Shown in pieces: positions 22,846-34,569 of a stretch of DNA of 64,000 bases. Where the stretch lies: contig JAINUG010000305.1 in NCBI GenBank assembly GCA_029706075.1, positions 838,001 to 902,000 of the forward strand, in the 5' to 3' direction. Source of the DNA: Aldrovandia affinis (Eukaryota > Chordata > Actinopteri > Notacanthiformes > Halosauridae). Under the pieces are notes generated by a model. That model was not told where the DNA came from. It did no database searches and saw nothing but the letters and a program-made list of their open reading frames with translations. The translations under genes were made by a program, and so were the position numbers. How positions within the stretch are numbered: the first letter of the stretch is position 1; each line of letters starts with the position of its first letter.

Positions 22846-23505
22846 TGTCACGGTTTTACCTTGTTCGGCCGCTGGAGGGCGCTTGATCATGTGATGGTCT
22901 GTTTTCTTTTGTTTTGCTTGAGGAATCATTGTCATTTCCGCGATCCTTATATGGTCTTTTGTCGGTGAGTTTTCCGATCACTTTCAGCTGAGGGTTATCA
23001 GTGTTAATTCCGCCTCTTATTTAAGGTCTGTGTTTCCCCTCATACAAACGCTTCTGTGTAAACCATTGTTACGCTCTAGCCGGTACTACAAACGAAGGTA
23101 TTAGTTTTCCACCCTGTGGTCTCTCAGTTAAAGAGAGAAGGTACTTCTAATTATCTCATTTAAAGGTTGGAATTATCCTATCCTACCTAGAAGTTTTATG
23201 CTTGCCACTTTGGTGATGTTTCCTCTCGAGATTCATTCTTTGTTTATTGGGATAAAATTCCCCAGAGCTAAAGTCTCAAGTCATTTTAGTTTCTTACCTC
23301 TTCGTTGAAGAGTTCTCGCCCTTATTGGGTTATTTTCTGTTGATTTATTTTCCCTGGACTTTTTGTGCCCAGAGTGTTCTTTTCTTTCTTTCCATTTTTT
23401 CCCCCTGCTCCCTAATCTGTTCGCAGACTTGGCTGATCACTCTTGGTCAGCTTTTAGATGTTCGTGAAATATGCGTGTGGCTCTTCCACCCTCGATCCAC
23501 ACTAC
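22846..23505 (+). repeat. LTR-like repeat in the oxtr intron
   Basis: It begins TGTCACGGTTTTACC and ends CACACTACA. A TATTTAAGG promoter-like site lies near 23019. ACAGA precedes it and GCAGA follows, a possible 5-bp duplication with one mismatch. Its last 350 bp recur at 28855-29223. No internal retroviral region adjoins it, so it may be a solo LTR. Confidence 0.5.
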
Positions 23506-23607
23506 AGCAGATGTATTGAATCTGGGATAAGTTGACACAGAACACAGAATTACATCATATTTTAATTGTATGAAGTAGTCTGACTGCTCATCCACGCCCA
23601 TGTTAAG

Positions 23608-23773
23608 GCCAGGTTGCAAGTTCGATTCCCAGGTGGGGCACTGCCATTGTACTGTTAACCAATGTACTTAACTTAAATAGCTTCATTAAATATCCAGCTG
23701 TATATGTGGATTGTATGTACAGAAATGTGTAAGTCGCTCTGGATAAGAGCGTCTGCTAAATGCCTGTAATGTA
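23608..23773 (+). repeat. family B SINE, partial
   Basis: The B box region AAGTTCGATTCCC and the tail GTAAGTCGCTCTGGATAAGA are present. The head is truncated or diverged. Confidence 0.72.
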
Positions 23774-24224
23774 TCGTGATATGGGCAATTCAATTCAATT
23801 CAATGCATAAGCCATGCTCATAGAGAATGCCCAGTTACGCATGGACAGTTTCAGTCTGAGTGAGTTTTCCACTTGAGTTGCACAGTGCATGGCCAGTTAG
23901 AATTTTCTCAATATTTAAGTATCTTCACCATAAGGGTTTCCTTGTAAAGCAAGAGAAAACATGCATTTCCATGGGATCGTGATCAACACTTTAACAAGTG
24001 TAGACAGAGACATTCAATCAACATTTATCCTTAATTTAGACTCAATTAAAATGTGCAAGTTTTTCTTTTTTCAAAGCAAACACATTTTTTCCAGTTTCAT
24101 TTGTTGATCAGTGTTCTGGTGGCCTGTGGTAGTCCAATGCCCTGGATTGTATGTTAAGACACTTTATATTGGTGTTTCCTTTATTTTGGCTTCTTTTTTT
24201 TTTGTGTGGCAATTACCAGTATGC

Positions 24225-25078
24225 CTTTCACGTCTACACCCCATCTAAAAAAATCACCTTTTGCTTTTTGGAAGAAGCAGCCTTTGCTTGAATACAGCCA
24301 TGAGTCTGTTTAGATATGTCTCTACCAACTTTACACACCTAGATTGGGCAACGTTTGCCCATTCGTCCTTACAGAACTGTTCAAGCTCAGTCAGATTGCG
24401 TGGGGACTGTTGATGGACTGCGCTCTTCAAGTCATTCCACAGATTTTCAATAGAATTTTAGGGCAGGGCTCTGCCTAGGCCGGTGAGGACATTCACTTTT
24501 TCGTTTTTTTTATCCACTCCACTGTTGCTTTAGCGGTGTTCTTTGGGTCATTGTCAGCTGAAAGGTGAACCTCCTTCCCAATTTCAACATTGTAGCAGAG
24601 GCCAGCAGGTTTTCCTTAAGAATTTTTACATATTTTGCTCCATCCATTTTCCCTTATATCCTGACGAGTGCCCTAGTCCCTGCTGACCAGATACACTCCC
24701 AAAACAGAATGCTGCCACCATCATGCTTTACAGTAGGGGTGGTGTTCTTTGTTCTTTTCTTTTTTTTGCATACCTCAAACAGGTCTGAATGATGACTTTT
24801 TGGAGAAATTGCTTCCTTCTTATCACCCTACCATACAGAGTTGTGGAGAGCTTTCTATATTGTTGACACATCCACACATTTACCACTCTTTGCCATAAAG
24901 TCCTGTAGCTCCTTCTTAGTTTCCATTGACCTTTTGGTGGCCTTTAGTTGTAGGGTAAAATGTGGAAATAAAGGTAGAAAAAGTCTGATTTAATATGTTT
25001 AATAAAATTTCAGGCTGTAAGGCAACAAAAGGTGACATTTTTGAGACGGGGTATATACTTTAAAGGGGCACTGTATAC
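24225..25078 (-). mobile_element. Tc1/mariner relic in the oxtr intron
   Basis: The right end, read on the minus strand, starts CAGTGCCCCTTTAAAGTATA, a Tc1-type terminus. The interior is decayed transposase sequence in minus orientation (GGSILFWEC-like reading near 24700-24720). Several frame breaks are visible. A short terminus of another Tc1 family (GTGTTTCCTTTATTTTGG) lies just before it at 24172. Confidence 0.65.
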
Positions 25079-27063
25079 AATTATATGCAGTGTATATATA
25101 GTTGTTCATTAAATAGCACAACATCTTAATTTAATATGAGACTGTGGGAGGTACAAAAGCTGAAAAATTCAGAACATCTGCTTCTGCAAATAATGATTTA
25201 TGCTCCCAAATGTAACCTTTGAGACTGTGTAAACCCACCTTGACAACTCAAAGCTGATACACTGCTATTTAAATCCTTGGATAATCCTAAACTAAACTGG
25301 AGGCCAACAAATTTTAAAAAGACGTTCAGGAATACTTTCCAAAGTCTCAGGATCACAAATAAAAGCAATATGTATGTTCTAGAACATAAAAAGTGCTATC
25401 TTTTCACCCCATAAAAGTGTAGAGTTCAGAGGCTTCTCTTCTCACATTATTGCTTACTACAGAACTTACCAGCTAGTGTGTTTCTGGGGATATATTACAA
25501 TTTAATGAGGCCTGGATTTATTGATTCATGGTTTTGGCGGCATCTAATGTGCAGACTGTCAAATGGGAAGTTTATTTTTTAAATAGTGTACGTATGCTGT
25601 TGTGGATATAAAAGCTGAGGTTCTCAAACTGTTTAGGGCCTCGATTCAAACAAACAGACTTAGACTAAATAAGGACAAAATACAGAGAAAGGGGAAGAGG
25701 CCTTTTGTCCTAAGAATATGTTCACCTGTGTCTAACTTTATATGTTATGCGTGCAAGTATCCCACACAATTCATTGTGTTAATATTTCAGGTATTTGGTG
25801 GAAATATATATTCTGATGTGTTGATTAAGGAGTTCAACATTTGATCAGATGTCGTAAATACATTTTCTGCAGTTTGTGTCTGGTTAAAATGTAAAATATG
25901 AAGTAAAGAAGGGAAGAATGGCATTACTGAAGTTCAGAAACCCAACAGTTCTACCTCAGTGGTGGCGCACACTCCCTGTGCTGCAGTGCCAGGAGAAAAG
26001 ATGCTGGAAGTTTCTCATAAATATGCAATTTTCACAGATATACACATTCCATTAAGTGGCATCCCTCCTAACAGAAGTGGCATGGTTGCACATTTGCATT
26101 TGTTTTCAGCACATTTTTAATTAGAATTTTCTGGTCCAGTTGGCTGGTGATGACTTCCGAGACTTGGTACAGCATCTAAAGTTGAGAAGGCTGTCTATGC
26201 AAACTTTACGCTGTCATGACACTGAACAGTCATGTTTTTATACTCCCTGGTCCACTTGTATTTCTGCTCAGTGTTCTTAGGGTGGGTCATTTACTGTCCT
26301 AATTTTTATTAGTGTCGTTTATTTGGGATATTTTGGTTAGAATAAAATGTGTCTGTCTGTTAAACCTACGCCTAGTATCACATATGCCACACAGCCAGCT
26401 CCACCCCTGATGGCTGTCTGCCTGTGATCTGCTATCTGAGGAGCTTTGCACGGCCGTGCACACGTGGGAGCGATGGTGCTTAGGGAGTGTTTTTCTTGAT
26501 TATCTCAGTCCCCTGTTTGTGCTGTGAAGATAAAGAGCTTAAAGAACCACACTGATGTCATCTGCGGGACATGTTATCGAGGGTGGGCCTCCATAAAATG
26601 ATATAGAGTGATGTACGCGCCCTTTATTTTGCTGACGCAATGTCGGGTCAGGCTAATGGAGGCCCTGTCTCAGACACAGTCCACAGCTGCAGTAGGGACA
26701 GTCTGTGTCTACAGTGTGGCCACAGTTATCCTTTGCTGCTGTGCGGGGAGAGTTTCACATTTAAGCATTTGATCATAAATGCATCTGATGGAGTTTGGAC
26801 CGATTTCTAAGGATCATTGAAATTAAAGATCAAGGATCGTTACTAGTTTTAGGTTAGAGTGAAGAAAAGCACAAGACCTCTGTGCAGCCACAGGCAGAAT
26901 CAATAGAGTAGCGCACTGACAGACGTCACAGTCAGGATCCTAATGTTCTGAAAAAACTAGTTTGTCAAGGAAAAAGCTAAAGGAAAATTAATAATAATGT
27001 GGCAAATTTTGAAACCAAAAACTATTTTTTATATACTACATAATTACTTTCTATATCTATCAA

Positions 27064-27139
27064 CAACCTGGTCTCATGCCCTCTGTGTCGTTATGGTCAG
27101 ACATCAACATATTGAAGCAAAGGGCATGAGACCAGGTTG
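27064..27139. repeat. 76-bp foldback element
   Basis: CAACCTGGTCTCATGCCCT (27064-27082) returns as its exact reverse complement at 27121-27139. The spacer is 38 bp. No target duplication was seen. Confidence 0.8.
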
Positions 27140-27341
27140 CTTTCTCCAGTTACAAAGATTTTCTAACTGACAATACTCCCATACCCATCCAGGAATATAT
27201 CAAACTCCCCTTTGAGGAAAATTGGATCATAAAGGTCAGCTTTGAGCTTTGAGCTTTCAACTGTCACTTTTGAAGTATAATGGTTGGCCATATTATTAGC
27301 CTCGTCTCAATTCATCGATCAATCAATCCTTGTTTTGGGGG

Positions 27342-27655
27342 GCCTCCCGGGTTGTGTAGCAGTAGAACGTCCGATGCTGCTCACTGCAACCAGGGTTAGA
27401 TTCCACCAGATCGTGCCAGTTTTGGCCCAGTTTGGCTGTCCACCACAGGGTGGGGGGAGGGAAGGTGATACGAGCTCACTGTGTATAGGAGTGGCCCTGT
27501 GTGCATACTGGAGTTACAGCAACAGCTTGGCGAGTTCTGGCTCGGAAGAGGCGGTGCCGGTTTCAGGACTATGGCAGCGAGCTCTCAAATATGAGGGAGG
27601 GGGTAATTGGTTAATAAATTGGGGAGAAAAATGCAGAAAAAATCTGAAAAAGAAA
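27342..27655 (+). repeat. tRNA-derived SINE, family A, copy 2
   Basis: It starts GCCTCCCGGGTTGTGTAGCA and has a B-box-like GGTTAGATTCC. The body is shorter than in the other two copies. TCCTTGTTTT before it and TTCTTGTTTT after it may be its target duplication. It lies in the oxtr intron. Confidence 0.75.
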
Positions 27656-28854
27656 ATGTAATTCTTGTTTTTGTATTGTTCCATTTAAAAAAAAAATTGT
27701 TACACAGCAATTTATAGATGGCTGGATGGCTACAGTAGGTTTCAGAACATAGTTTAATTACAACAAGATTCTTAAGTGATAGATTTGTATTATAGGGGAT
27801 GAGTGTTGAACAAGAGTCTAAAAAGAGCCTAAAGAAGGAGTCTTAATTTAAGGACCAAAACTGTTTCTGTTTCCTGCATGATCTGAGGAAGGTCATTTCA
27901 AAAGCTTCTAAAAGCTCTGCCGCCAGTTTTCAGCTTTGAAATTTTGGGGCGAAGCAAGATAGCTCACATCCTGTGACCGTAAGGTCATATTCAAGGGACA
28001 CAAGTAAATAAGATCAGAAATAAAGACCATGTTTGCACAAAATTTGTTGTATTGAGTGCAGAAACTTGTGCTATTGGCTTCGACCTGTGTCTGGGGATGA
28101 GCACAGGGGAATAGAAGTTTTATTGGCGCCTTGTGTGAGTTATAATCAATCCTGTTTGACACTGCTTGATTAATTGCATTTCCGGAGTCACCTTAGCTGT
28201 GCTGTAATCGTCAAAACAATGTAAAACCTTAAATTTAGTAGAAGAGGAAAACACAATGATCATTATGTCCTTCTGTTTCTCCATATTTTCCTCTATGCGG
28301 ATTGTCATTAACAGCAGGCCGGACAGCATTGTGTAGCTCCTCTGTGAGTTCGGTTTGAGTTTTGGCAATTTGGCCACCTGTCACTTCCTGCTTATCTGAC
28401 AGTATGCAGCGACTACATAAATATTTTCTAGATGTTGTGAACCGTAACAAATCCAATATTTGTTGTCACAGTCCAGAGCCTGTTATTGCTGGATGATTCC
28501 CTGGAAACGACTTAGTCTGGAATCCCTTGAGATGGCGCATTATGTGTGGATGAGAGTTTTTCATTCTCCCCATGATTCATCAGCAAATCATTGGCTTTCT
28601 GTTGCTTGCTTTAAAATGGGATGAGCTTAATAAAAACATAAATCACCCCAAAAAAACAAACCAAAGCAATAATAATAATAAGTGAAGCTGAACCCCAACT
28701 AGAACAGCACTTTATTGCAACATTTTGTAGCATTGCAGTAAGGTTGTGAATGTAACAACATTGCAGCAGTGTAATAACGTTTTGAAGGGAAACATAATGT
28801 TATCATGATTTTGTTGGGTTGTGCTTAAAATATTTTCAAAATATTACTATGTTT

Positions 28855-29223
28855 AGCACTCTGTGGTTACCTTTTAGGAGGAATTATCTTATCCTAACTA
28901 AAGGTTTTATGCACACCGCTTTTGTGGTGTTTCCTTTCAAGATTCATTCTTTGTTTATTGGGCTAAAATTCCCCAGAGCTAAAGTCTCTAAAGTCATTTT
29001 AGTTTCTTATCTCTTCGTTGAAGAGTTCTCGCCCTTATTGGGTTGTTTTCTGTTGATTTATTTTCCGTGCACTTTTTGTGCCCGGAGATTTCTTTTCTTT
29101 GCCTTCCCATGTTTTCCCCTGCTCCCTAATCTGCTCGCAGACTTAGTGGCTGACCACTCTTGTTCATCTTTTCGATATTCGTGAAATCTGCATGTGGCTC
29201 TTCCACCTTCGATCCACACTACA
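28855..29223 (+). repeat. second copy of the LTR-like repeat, truncated
   Basis: It matches the last 350 bp of 22846-23505 closely (GATTCATTCTTTGTTTATTG, GAAGAGTTCTCGCCCTTATT) and has the same ending, CACACTACA. The front part is missing. Confidence 0.65.
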
Positions 29224-30417
29224 ATATTACCATGTTTACCACCTATTTACAATGTAACTTGAAAGTTGTGGTTTGTGGTAACTAAAAAAGGAACATTCTA
29301 TAAACAGGGCTTACAAATACAACCGGGCCTACCAAATTTGGAGAAGAAGGGGGAAGAATTTCCCCTTATACGCATTGTCGGCAATGAATGAAGGCATTTT
29401 ATATTAGGGGAACACCATTGCTCAAAATGGCCTACATCTCAAGAAGGAGACCAACTTAGCCATTGATACTTATATCCACATGTTATGAAGTTCAGGTGCT
29501 GAAGCGATTTGGGTATCTAGCCCCAGGCTAGGAAGGTTTACATTAAACCCTGCTGTAGAGCGTTCCCATGCTGAGGCCAGGTCTACAGGGTCAACACCCT
29601 GTCTGCTGATTGGCCCTTCTCGTAGCTGTGCTGAGCCAAACCGATCGGTCAACTGCAGATTCCCCCGATAACAGTGGCGCAACTGCAAGTGTGGGCCCTG
29701 CCAGCGGAAGAAAATGAATCCGTAGGTTTCTGATTAATGGTCAGTGGGATCGGTTTAAAGGATGTGGCTTTGTGGCTTGAGCGATTTCCATGCCACATGC
29801 AGTGCGGGGCACAGGGCATGACTCATGCCTTCTGAAGTGAAAAATGAAACGGGTTAGACAACATGCGAATGACTTCAGATCCCCTGAAACACAAGGGCCC
29901 CACAGAATGTCAGGACTTCCATTGCCAATGCAATAATGTTTTTACCATTCGTTCTGGTTATTATCCTATATCCTATTTTTTCTCTATTGTTTATCCATTA
30001 GATATGATTTTACAACGTGTGGATCCATCATTGGACCCCCCCCCCCCTCCCCCTCTGAACCATTTAAATTATGTTTTTTTTGCCTCAATGAATTGCAAAC
30101 GAGGCTACGGTCCCTGTCAGATTGGATTAATTTGTGTGCATAATTCAAGACAGTTCCCTGATCTATTCATGTGCATAAGAACACTGGACTCTGTGCTATC
30201 ATTTTCATGTGATTTATCCTCCAGCTGCAAAATGATGAGATGGGCTAGTCTCACAAAGGGTCTTTTCCCTCCATCTCCTCCTACACTGTAGGTCTTCAGA
30301 CCCCACATTAGAATTAACATTGTTTAGATTCATTAATATGTGTGGGGTTAGGACAGCAAGAGTGGTGTAAATGAGAGCATACATCATGCATAACGATGGC
30401 CAATGGCCATACCAATT

Positions 30418-30637
30418 TACATTACATTTACATTTTAGGCATTTAGCAGATGCTCTTATCCAGAGCGACTTACATAGTTTACATTTCTTTACATACAATA
30501 CATTTATACAGCTGCAAGCAATTGAGGCTAAGTACCTTGCTCAAGGGTACAACGGCAGTGCCCCACCTGGGATCGAACCTGCAACCTTTGTGTTACAAGC
30601 CCAGTTCTCTAACCATTATGCTAACACCGCCACCCCA
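30418..30637 (-). repeat. family B SINE, reverse orientation
   Basis: It starts with the inverted tail GCATTTAGCAGATGCTCTTA and ends with the inverted tRNA-like head (TAACCATTATGCTAACACCG). Confidence 0.78.
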
Positions 30638-32070
30638 AATGGCGTGGGTCTGCTAAATCAAGAGTAAAATTTATATGTTTTTGAATACGACAGACAGAAT
30701 GGTCGTGGATAAACACTTCTCCTAATGGTAGTGCTGCTAAAAACGTTCGTCCAGTTCAGCCTGATATAATTCCACCAGAGTGAAGTATCCCAAATCCAAA
30801 TAGCCCTGGACAGTACATCACTGGCACACAGAACTCCAGTCACATGTTGCTTAAATTACCACCAGCATATGGAAATGTGAGAAGCTTCATAGCATCGTTG
30901 TGGTCTACAGTATGGTTAAGGCTTATGTAACCAAAATAGGTGGACAGTCCACCGTGCAATTCAGTGCCATCTGAAAGCACCAGTAGGGAGGAGAAGAAAG
31001 ATCAGGAATTTGTGTAAAGACGGTTAATACAGCACACAAGCCAATTCTATTCATCTTAAACTAATTAACGAAATGGCAGGTTACTACTGGAGGCTAGTGT
31101 GCGTGGCTAGTATAAATGTCAACCCCACACTATAGTACAATATGTTCCACCTGATATATCCTAGCCTCCTTATCGCAGTATTGACATTTTACATTGTGAT
31201 TGCATGCACATGTGTGTATGTGTGTGTGTAACGGGAGCAAAAGGTCACAAGCAATTACAGATCTTATCCTTGTACAGGAGAGCTCTATGATCTGTGGCCA
31301 CTGGCCGACATTATCTCCCTTGCCTTGCTTGCAGCTCAGCACTGTACACTGACATCTTCTGGATGGTGAGGCTAATGTGCAATGATATTGAATTGATGGA
31401 AAAAAATTATATTTACCCAGAGAATATAGTCACGGGCGGAACGCAAACAGGAACAATGGACCGAAACTATTTTTTTACAATGTGTCTTAATTCCCATGTA
31501 ACAATGAACTTACCTACATGTTTCCATTGGGGAGAATTTTTTAAATGCTTTGAGCTCATTGTAAGGGTCCCACCATACAATGACTATAATACATGTATAT
31601 TTACATTACATACTACATGCACAATTACAGTGGTAGGTGCAGTCCAACTACTGTGTGAATGCAAAGTACTTACAACCTCTGCACACCTTGGATTTCACTC
31701 AAAAATCTTTTCATTGTTGTTGTTTTCTGTTTTCTGACAAATTATACAAATATACATATGTGCTTTTTTGTGAATCATTATTAAAAGCCTATTAATACAT
31801 ATAATATAAGCCAAGTGTATGTGGGCAAAGGAAAGTTCTGCTTTCTTCTGAGTTTCAGAACTTTTGCTATTGTCTCTGAGCTCTACATTTGAAAACTGTG
31901 TCATGTATCGTCATACCTACACTATTACTGTATGTCTTGCAGGGTTATTACAAGCTTCTAAGCTAGATAGTAAAAACGTACACGTTTCCCTTATGGCAAA
32001 ATGGCAAAGGGCTGTGAAACAGAAGGAGTCAGTCTGCAGAATGTTCAGAAAAGCGTTGTTTGATTAGTCT

Positions 32071-32278
32071 GGCAGTGTAGTGTAATGGTTAGGGAACTGG
32101 GCTTGCAGGTTCAATCCCCAGGTGGGGCACTGCTGTTGCACCCTTGAGCAAGGTACTTAACCTGGATTGCTACAGTAAAATATCCAGCTGTTTAAATGGA
32201 TTGTATGTAAAGAAATGTAAACTGTGTAAGTCGCTCTGGATAAGAGCGTCTGCTAAAAATGCTTAAAATGTAAAAACA
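32071..32278 (+). repeat. teleost tRNA-like SINE, family B, in oxtr intron next to exon 2
   Basis: The layout is GTGTAATGGTTAGGGAACTG, a B-box-like GGTTCAATCCC, CTTGAGCAAGGTACTTAA, then the tail GTAAGTCGCTCTGGATAAGA. ATTAGTC occurs on both sides (32063 and 32280 areas) and may be the target duplication. It ends about 45 bp before the exon 2 acceptor. Confidence 0.8.
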
Positions 32279-32322
32279 ATTAGTCAGCCTGGCTTGATCA
32301 TCAGTCTTTCTCTCTCCCCCAG

Positions 32323-32570
32323 CGATTGCCTTCATCATCGCTATGCTGCTGGCCAGCCTGAACAGCTGCTGCAACCCCTGGATCTACATGTTCTTCGCGG
32401 GGCACCTGTTCCACGACCTGGTGCAGCGCTTCGTCTGCTGCTCCACACGCTACCTGAAGTCCTCGGAGTGCAAGTGTGAGCACGAGTCCAGTCGCAGGAG
32501 TAACTCCTCCTCCTACGTCATCAAGAGCAACAGCAGCCAGAAGAGCTTCACACAGACCTCCAGCACGTGA
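32323..32570 (+). CDS. oxtr: oxytocin/isotocin receptor, coding exon 2 (TM7 and C-tail)
   Basis: This exon completes the receptor. The acceptor is a pyrimidine tract ending CCCCCAG at 32322. The first two bases finish codon 308 (Ala), after which 81 codons lead to TGA at 32568-32570, giving 389 residues in all. It encodes TM7 with the NPWIY form of NPxxY inside the oxytocin/vasopressin receptor signature [14 protein letters not shown]. Next come helix 8, a CC pair that could be palmitoylated (VQRFVCC), and a serine-rich tail suited to kinase and arrestin regulation. The segment before TM7 ([13 protein letters not shown]) matches oxytocin receptors better than V1a receptors, which supports oxtr over avpr1. 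Two details stand out: a SINE-like repeat ends about 45 bp before the acceptor, and a Tc1 relic starts about 115 bp after the stop. Confidence 0.95.
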
Positions 32571-32684
32571 ATGAGGCTCACTGAAGACCACTGCGCTACT
32601 TTTCATATATTTCTGCACAAATAGTGGTGGTAGAATTGTAAATTGTACAAAAAATGGGAAGAATATGTATATATGTCGCATGTT

Positions 32685-33868
32685 ATTTTCTTACTTCGTG
32701 GAATCAAAATGGATTTAATTGGGATTTCTTGAAACTGATCAACACAAAATACTTGATAATGTCAAATAAAAAAATCAACTCTAAAGCTTTTTCTTCATTA
32801 ATTACAAATAAAAAACAGACAATAATCAATTCCATAAGTATTCATCCCATTTGCCAAGACACACCAAAATAAACTCTGGTGCAATAAATTGTCTTAAGCG
32901 GTCACATAATTCTTTCCATAATTTCAATTCCAAAGACTGAATATCCTCTAGGGCACCATTAAATCCATCATAAAGAAATGGAGAGCATATCGGCCAACTG
33001 AATTTGCCCATATTCAGGCCGTCCTCCAAAACCAAGAAGTTATGGAGGCCACCAAGAGGCCTATGGCAACTCTGACAGAGTTACAGTCTTCCATGGCAGA
33101 GATGGGGGAAACTGTCCATGGCACAACAATTGCCCAGGCACTTCACAAATGTGCGCTTTATGAGAGGGTGGCAGAAAGAAAAACCATTGTTGAAGAAAAC
33201 TAATGAAATTTCACCTTGAGTTTGCCAGAAGGCATGTGGGAGATTCTCAAACTTAGTGAAGGAAGATTCTGTGGTCTGATGAGACCAAGACTGAACTTTT
33301 TGGCCTCAACGCTAGGTGCTAGGTTTAGCGCTAGCCTAACACTGCGCATCATCCTAAGATCACTATCCCTGCCGTGAAACATGGTGGCAGGAGCCTAATG
33401 GTATGGGGATGCTTCTTTGCATCAGGGACTGAAAAACTTGTCAAAATAGACAAGGATGGACGAAGTAAGATATAGACAAATCTTGGAGGAAAACCTGCTG
33501 CAGACTGTTCACAAATGGTCGCCATCCAACCTGATGGAGCTTGAGCAATTTTATAAAGAAGAATGGGTGACAATTGCAGTGTCCAGATTTGCAAAGCTGG
33601 TGCAGACTTACCCAATAGACCCACAGCTGTAATTGCAGTTCAAGGTGCTTCTACCAAGTATTAAGTCAAGGGGGACTAATACTTATGGAATCAATTGTTG
33701 TCTGTTTTTTAATGTAATTAATTAAGAAAAAGCTTTAGAATATTTTTTTTATTTGACCGTATACAGTATTTTGTGTTGATCAATGTCAAGAAATCCCAAT
33801 TAAATCAATTTTGATTCCCATTTGAAAATAAAATGTGAAGGGGTGAATACTTTTTATACCAAGTGTAC
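32685..33868 (+). mobile_element. Tc1/mariner relic next to the oxtr 3' end
   Basis: Sequence near 32698-32766 (containing TTTAATTGGGATTTCTTG) returns inverted near 33730-33815, so the two are terminal inverted repeats. The outermost part of the left end is missing. Between them are decayed transposase segments: near 33240-33300 a stretch reading like the LWSDETK region, and near 33370-33420 [14 protein letters not shown]. The element lies in the likely 3' untranslated region of oxtr, about 115 bp after the stop, and supplies the first AATAAA I find there (near 32764). Confidence 0.7.
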
Positions 33869-34154
33869 GTGTATATACAGGGGAAACCCAAAACAATATA
33901 TGAAATGTATTAAATAATACGGAATTGGGCCACCCTTCTTCTTGGAATGCTGTTGTACAAGTTTTGAACTGTACTAACACCAACAGATTTCTCCAAACAT
34001 AACCTGTAAGAAAAAGAGTAAAAGACAACTCACCGGACGATATTGCTTTATTTCACTGCTCACAAGTCGAGGTTTTGTGCTCATTGCACCAGGTTATATG
34101 TTGTTGGTCATTGGCCTTGGTTACAAGCGGTTTCCAAATGGCAGCCCTACCATG

Positions 34155-34311
34155 CATAGGCGCCGATCCCGTGGGTGCTCCGGGGCCCGAGCACCCACGG
34201 AGAAGGCCGAGCACCCACGGGGAAAATTATGCACTTGACATCTGTATAATGCCGCTCAAAATTTCCTGGGTATTGAGCACCCACGGGCAGAAACATAAAT
34301 CGGTGCCTATG
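34155..34311 (+). mobile_element. hAT-type MITE
   Basis: The inverted ends CATAGGCGCCGAT and ATCGGTGCCTATG enclose 157 bp. The flanking 8-bp duplication CTACCATG is perfect (34147-34154 and 34312-34319). The interior repeats the word GAGCACCCACGG three times. It has no coding capacity. It is unrelated in sequence to the 2333/15351 family. Confidence 0.85.
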
Positions 34312-34338
34312 CTACCATGAATATCAGCTTTGTCAAGC

Positions 34339-34569
34339 TCACGGCATACAGTTTTTGTTGAGACTGGGTCTCAGATGTGTAGATGTAGATTCATTTCTGT
34401 GGTCATTTTTGAGGCCATAGTTTTGTGTTTTTTTAGCAATTATCCTGTTAAGTGTCCGTCTATCCTTATCAGTGAGCTTCGACTTGAGACCAATGTCCCT
34501 CTTTCCTGATGCAGTTTTTCCTTGTTTGGTGTATGGCGTCATGATTTTAGACACTGTACCCCTTGACAC
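34339..34569 (-). pseudogene. Tc1-like transposase N-terminal fragment
   Basis: The minus-strand translation has SRGTVSKIMTPYTKQGKTAS, then KSKLTDKDRRTLNRII. That corresponds to the helix-turn-helix DNA-binding region of fish Tc1-like transposases. It ends before the DDE catalytic domain, so it is a fragment. Decayed related sequence may extend to about 33890. Confidence 0.65.

Larger units (their letters stand above)
20992..32322 (+). other. oxtr: oxtr intron, 11.3 kb, repeat-rich
   Basis: The intron starts GTAACC and ends CCCAG, in phase 1. It carries a hAT transposase relic, an LTR-like repeat (22846-23505) and a shorter copy of it (28855-29223). It also carries a Tc1/mariner relic (24225-25078), a tRNA-derived SINE (27342-27655) and three tRNA-like teleost SINEs. 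In 25080-27060, 27660-28850, 29224-30417 and 30640-32070 I see no coding exon and no clear repeat except the items listed separately. Confidence 0.85.

Noticed and set aside
22846-29223. Two same-orientation LTR-like repeats 5.3 kb apart as one complete LTR retrotransposon
   Set aside because: The interval holds a Tc1 relic and SINEs, shows no gag or pol reading, and has no primer-binding site after the first repeat. Independent copies fit better.
29863-30320. 142-codon plus-strand frame in the oxtr intron
   Set aside because: No recognisable domain, a poly-C/proline tract, and no supporting splice or homology signal.
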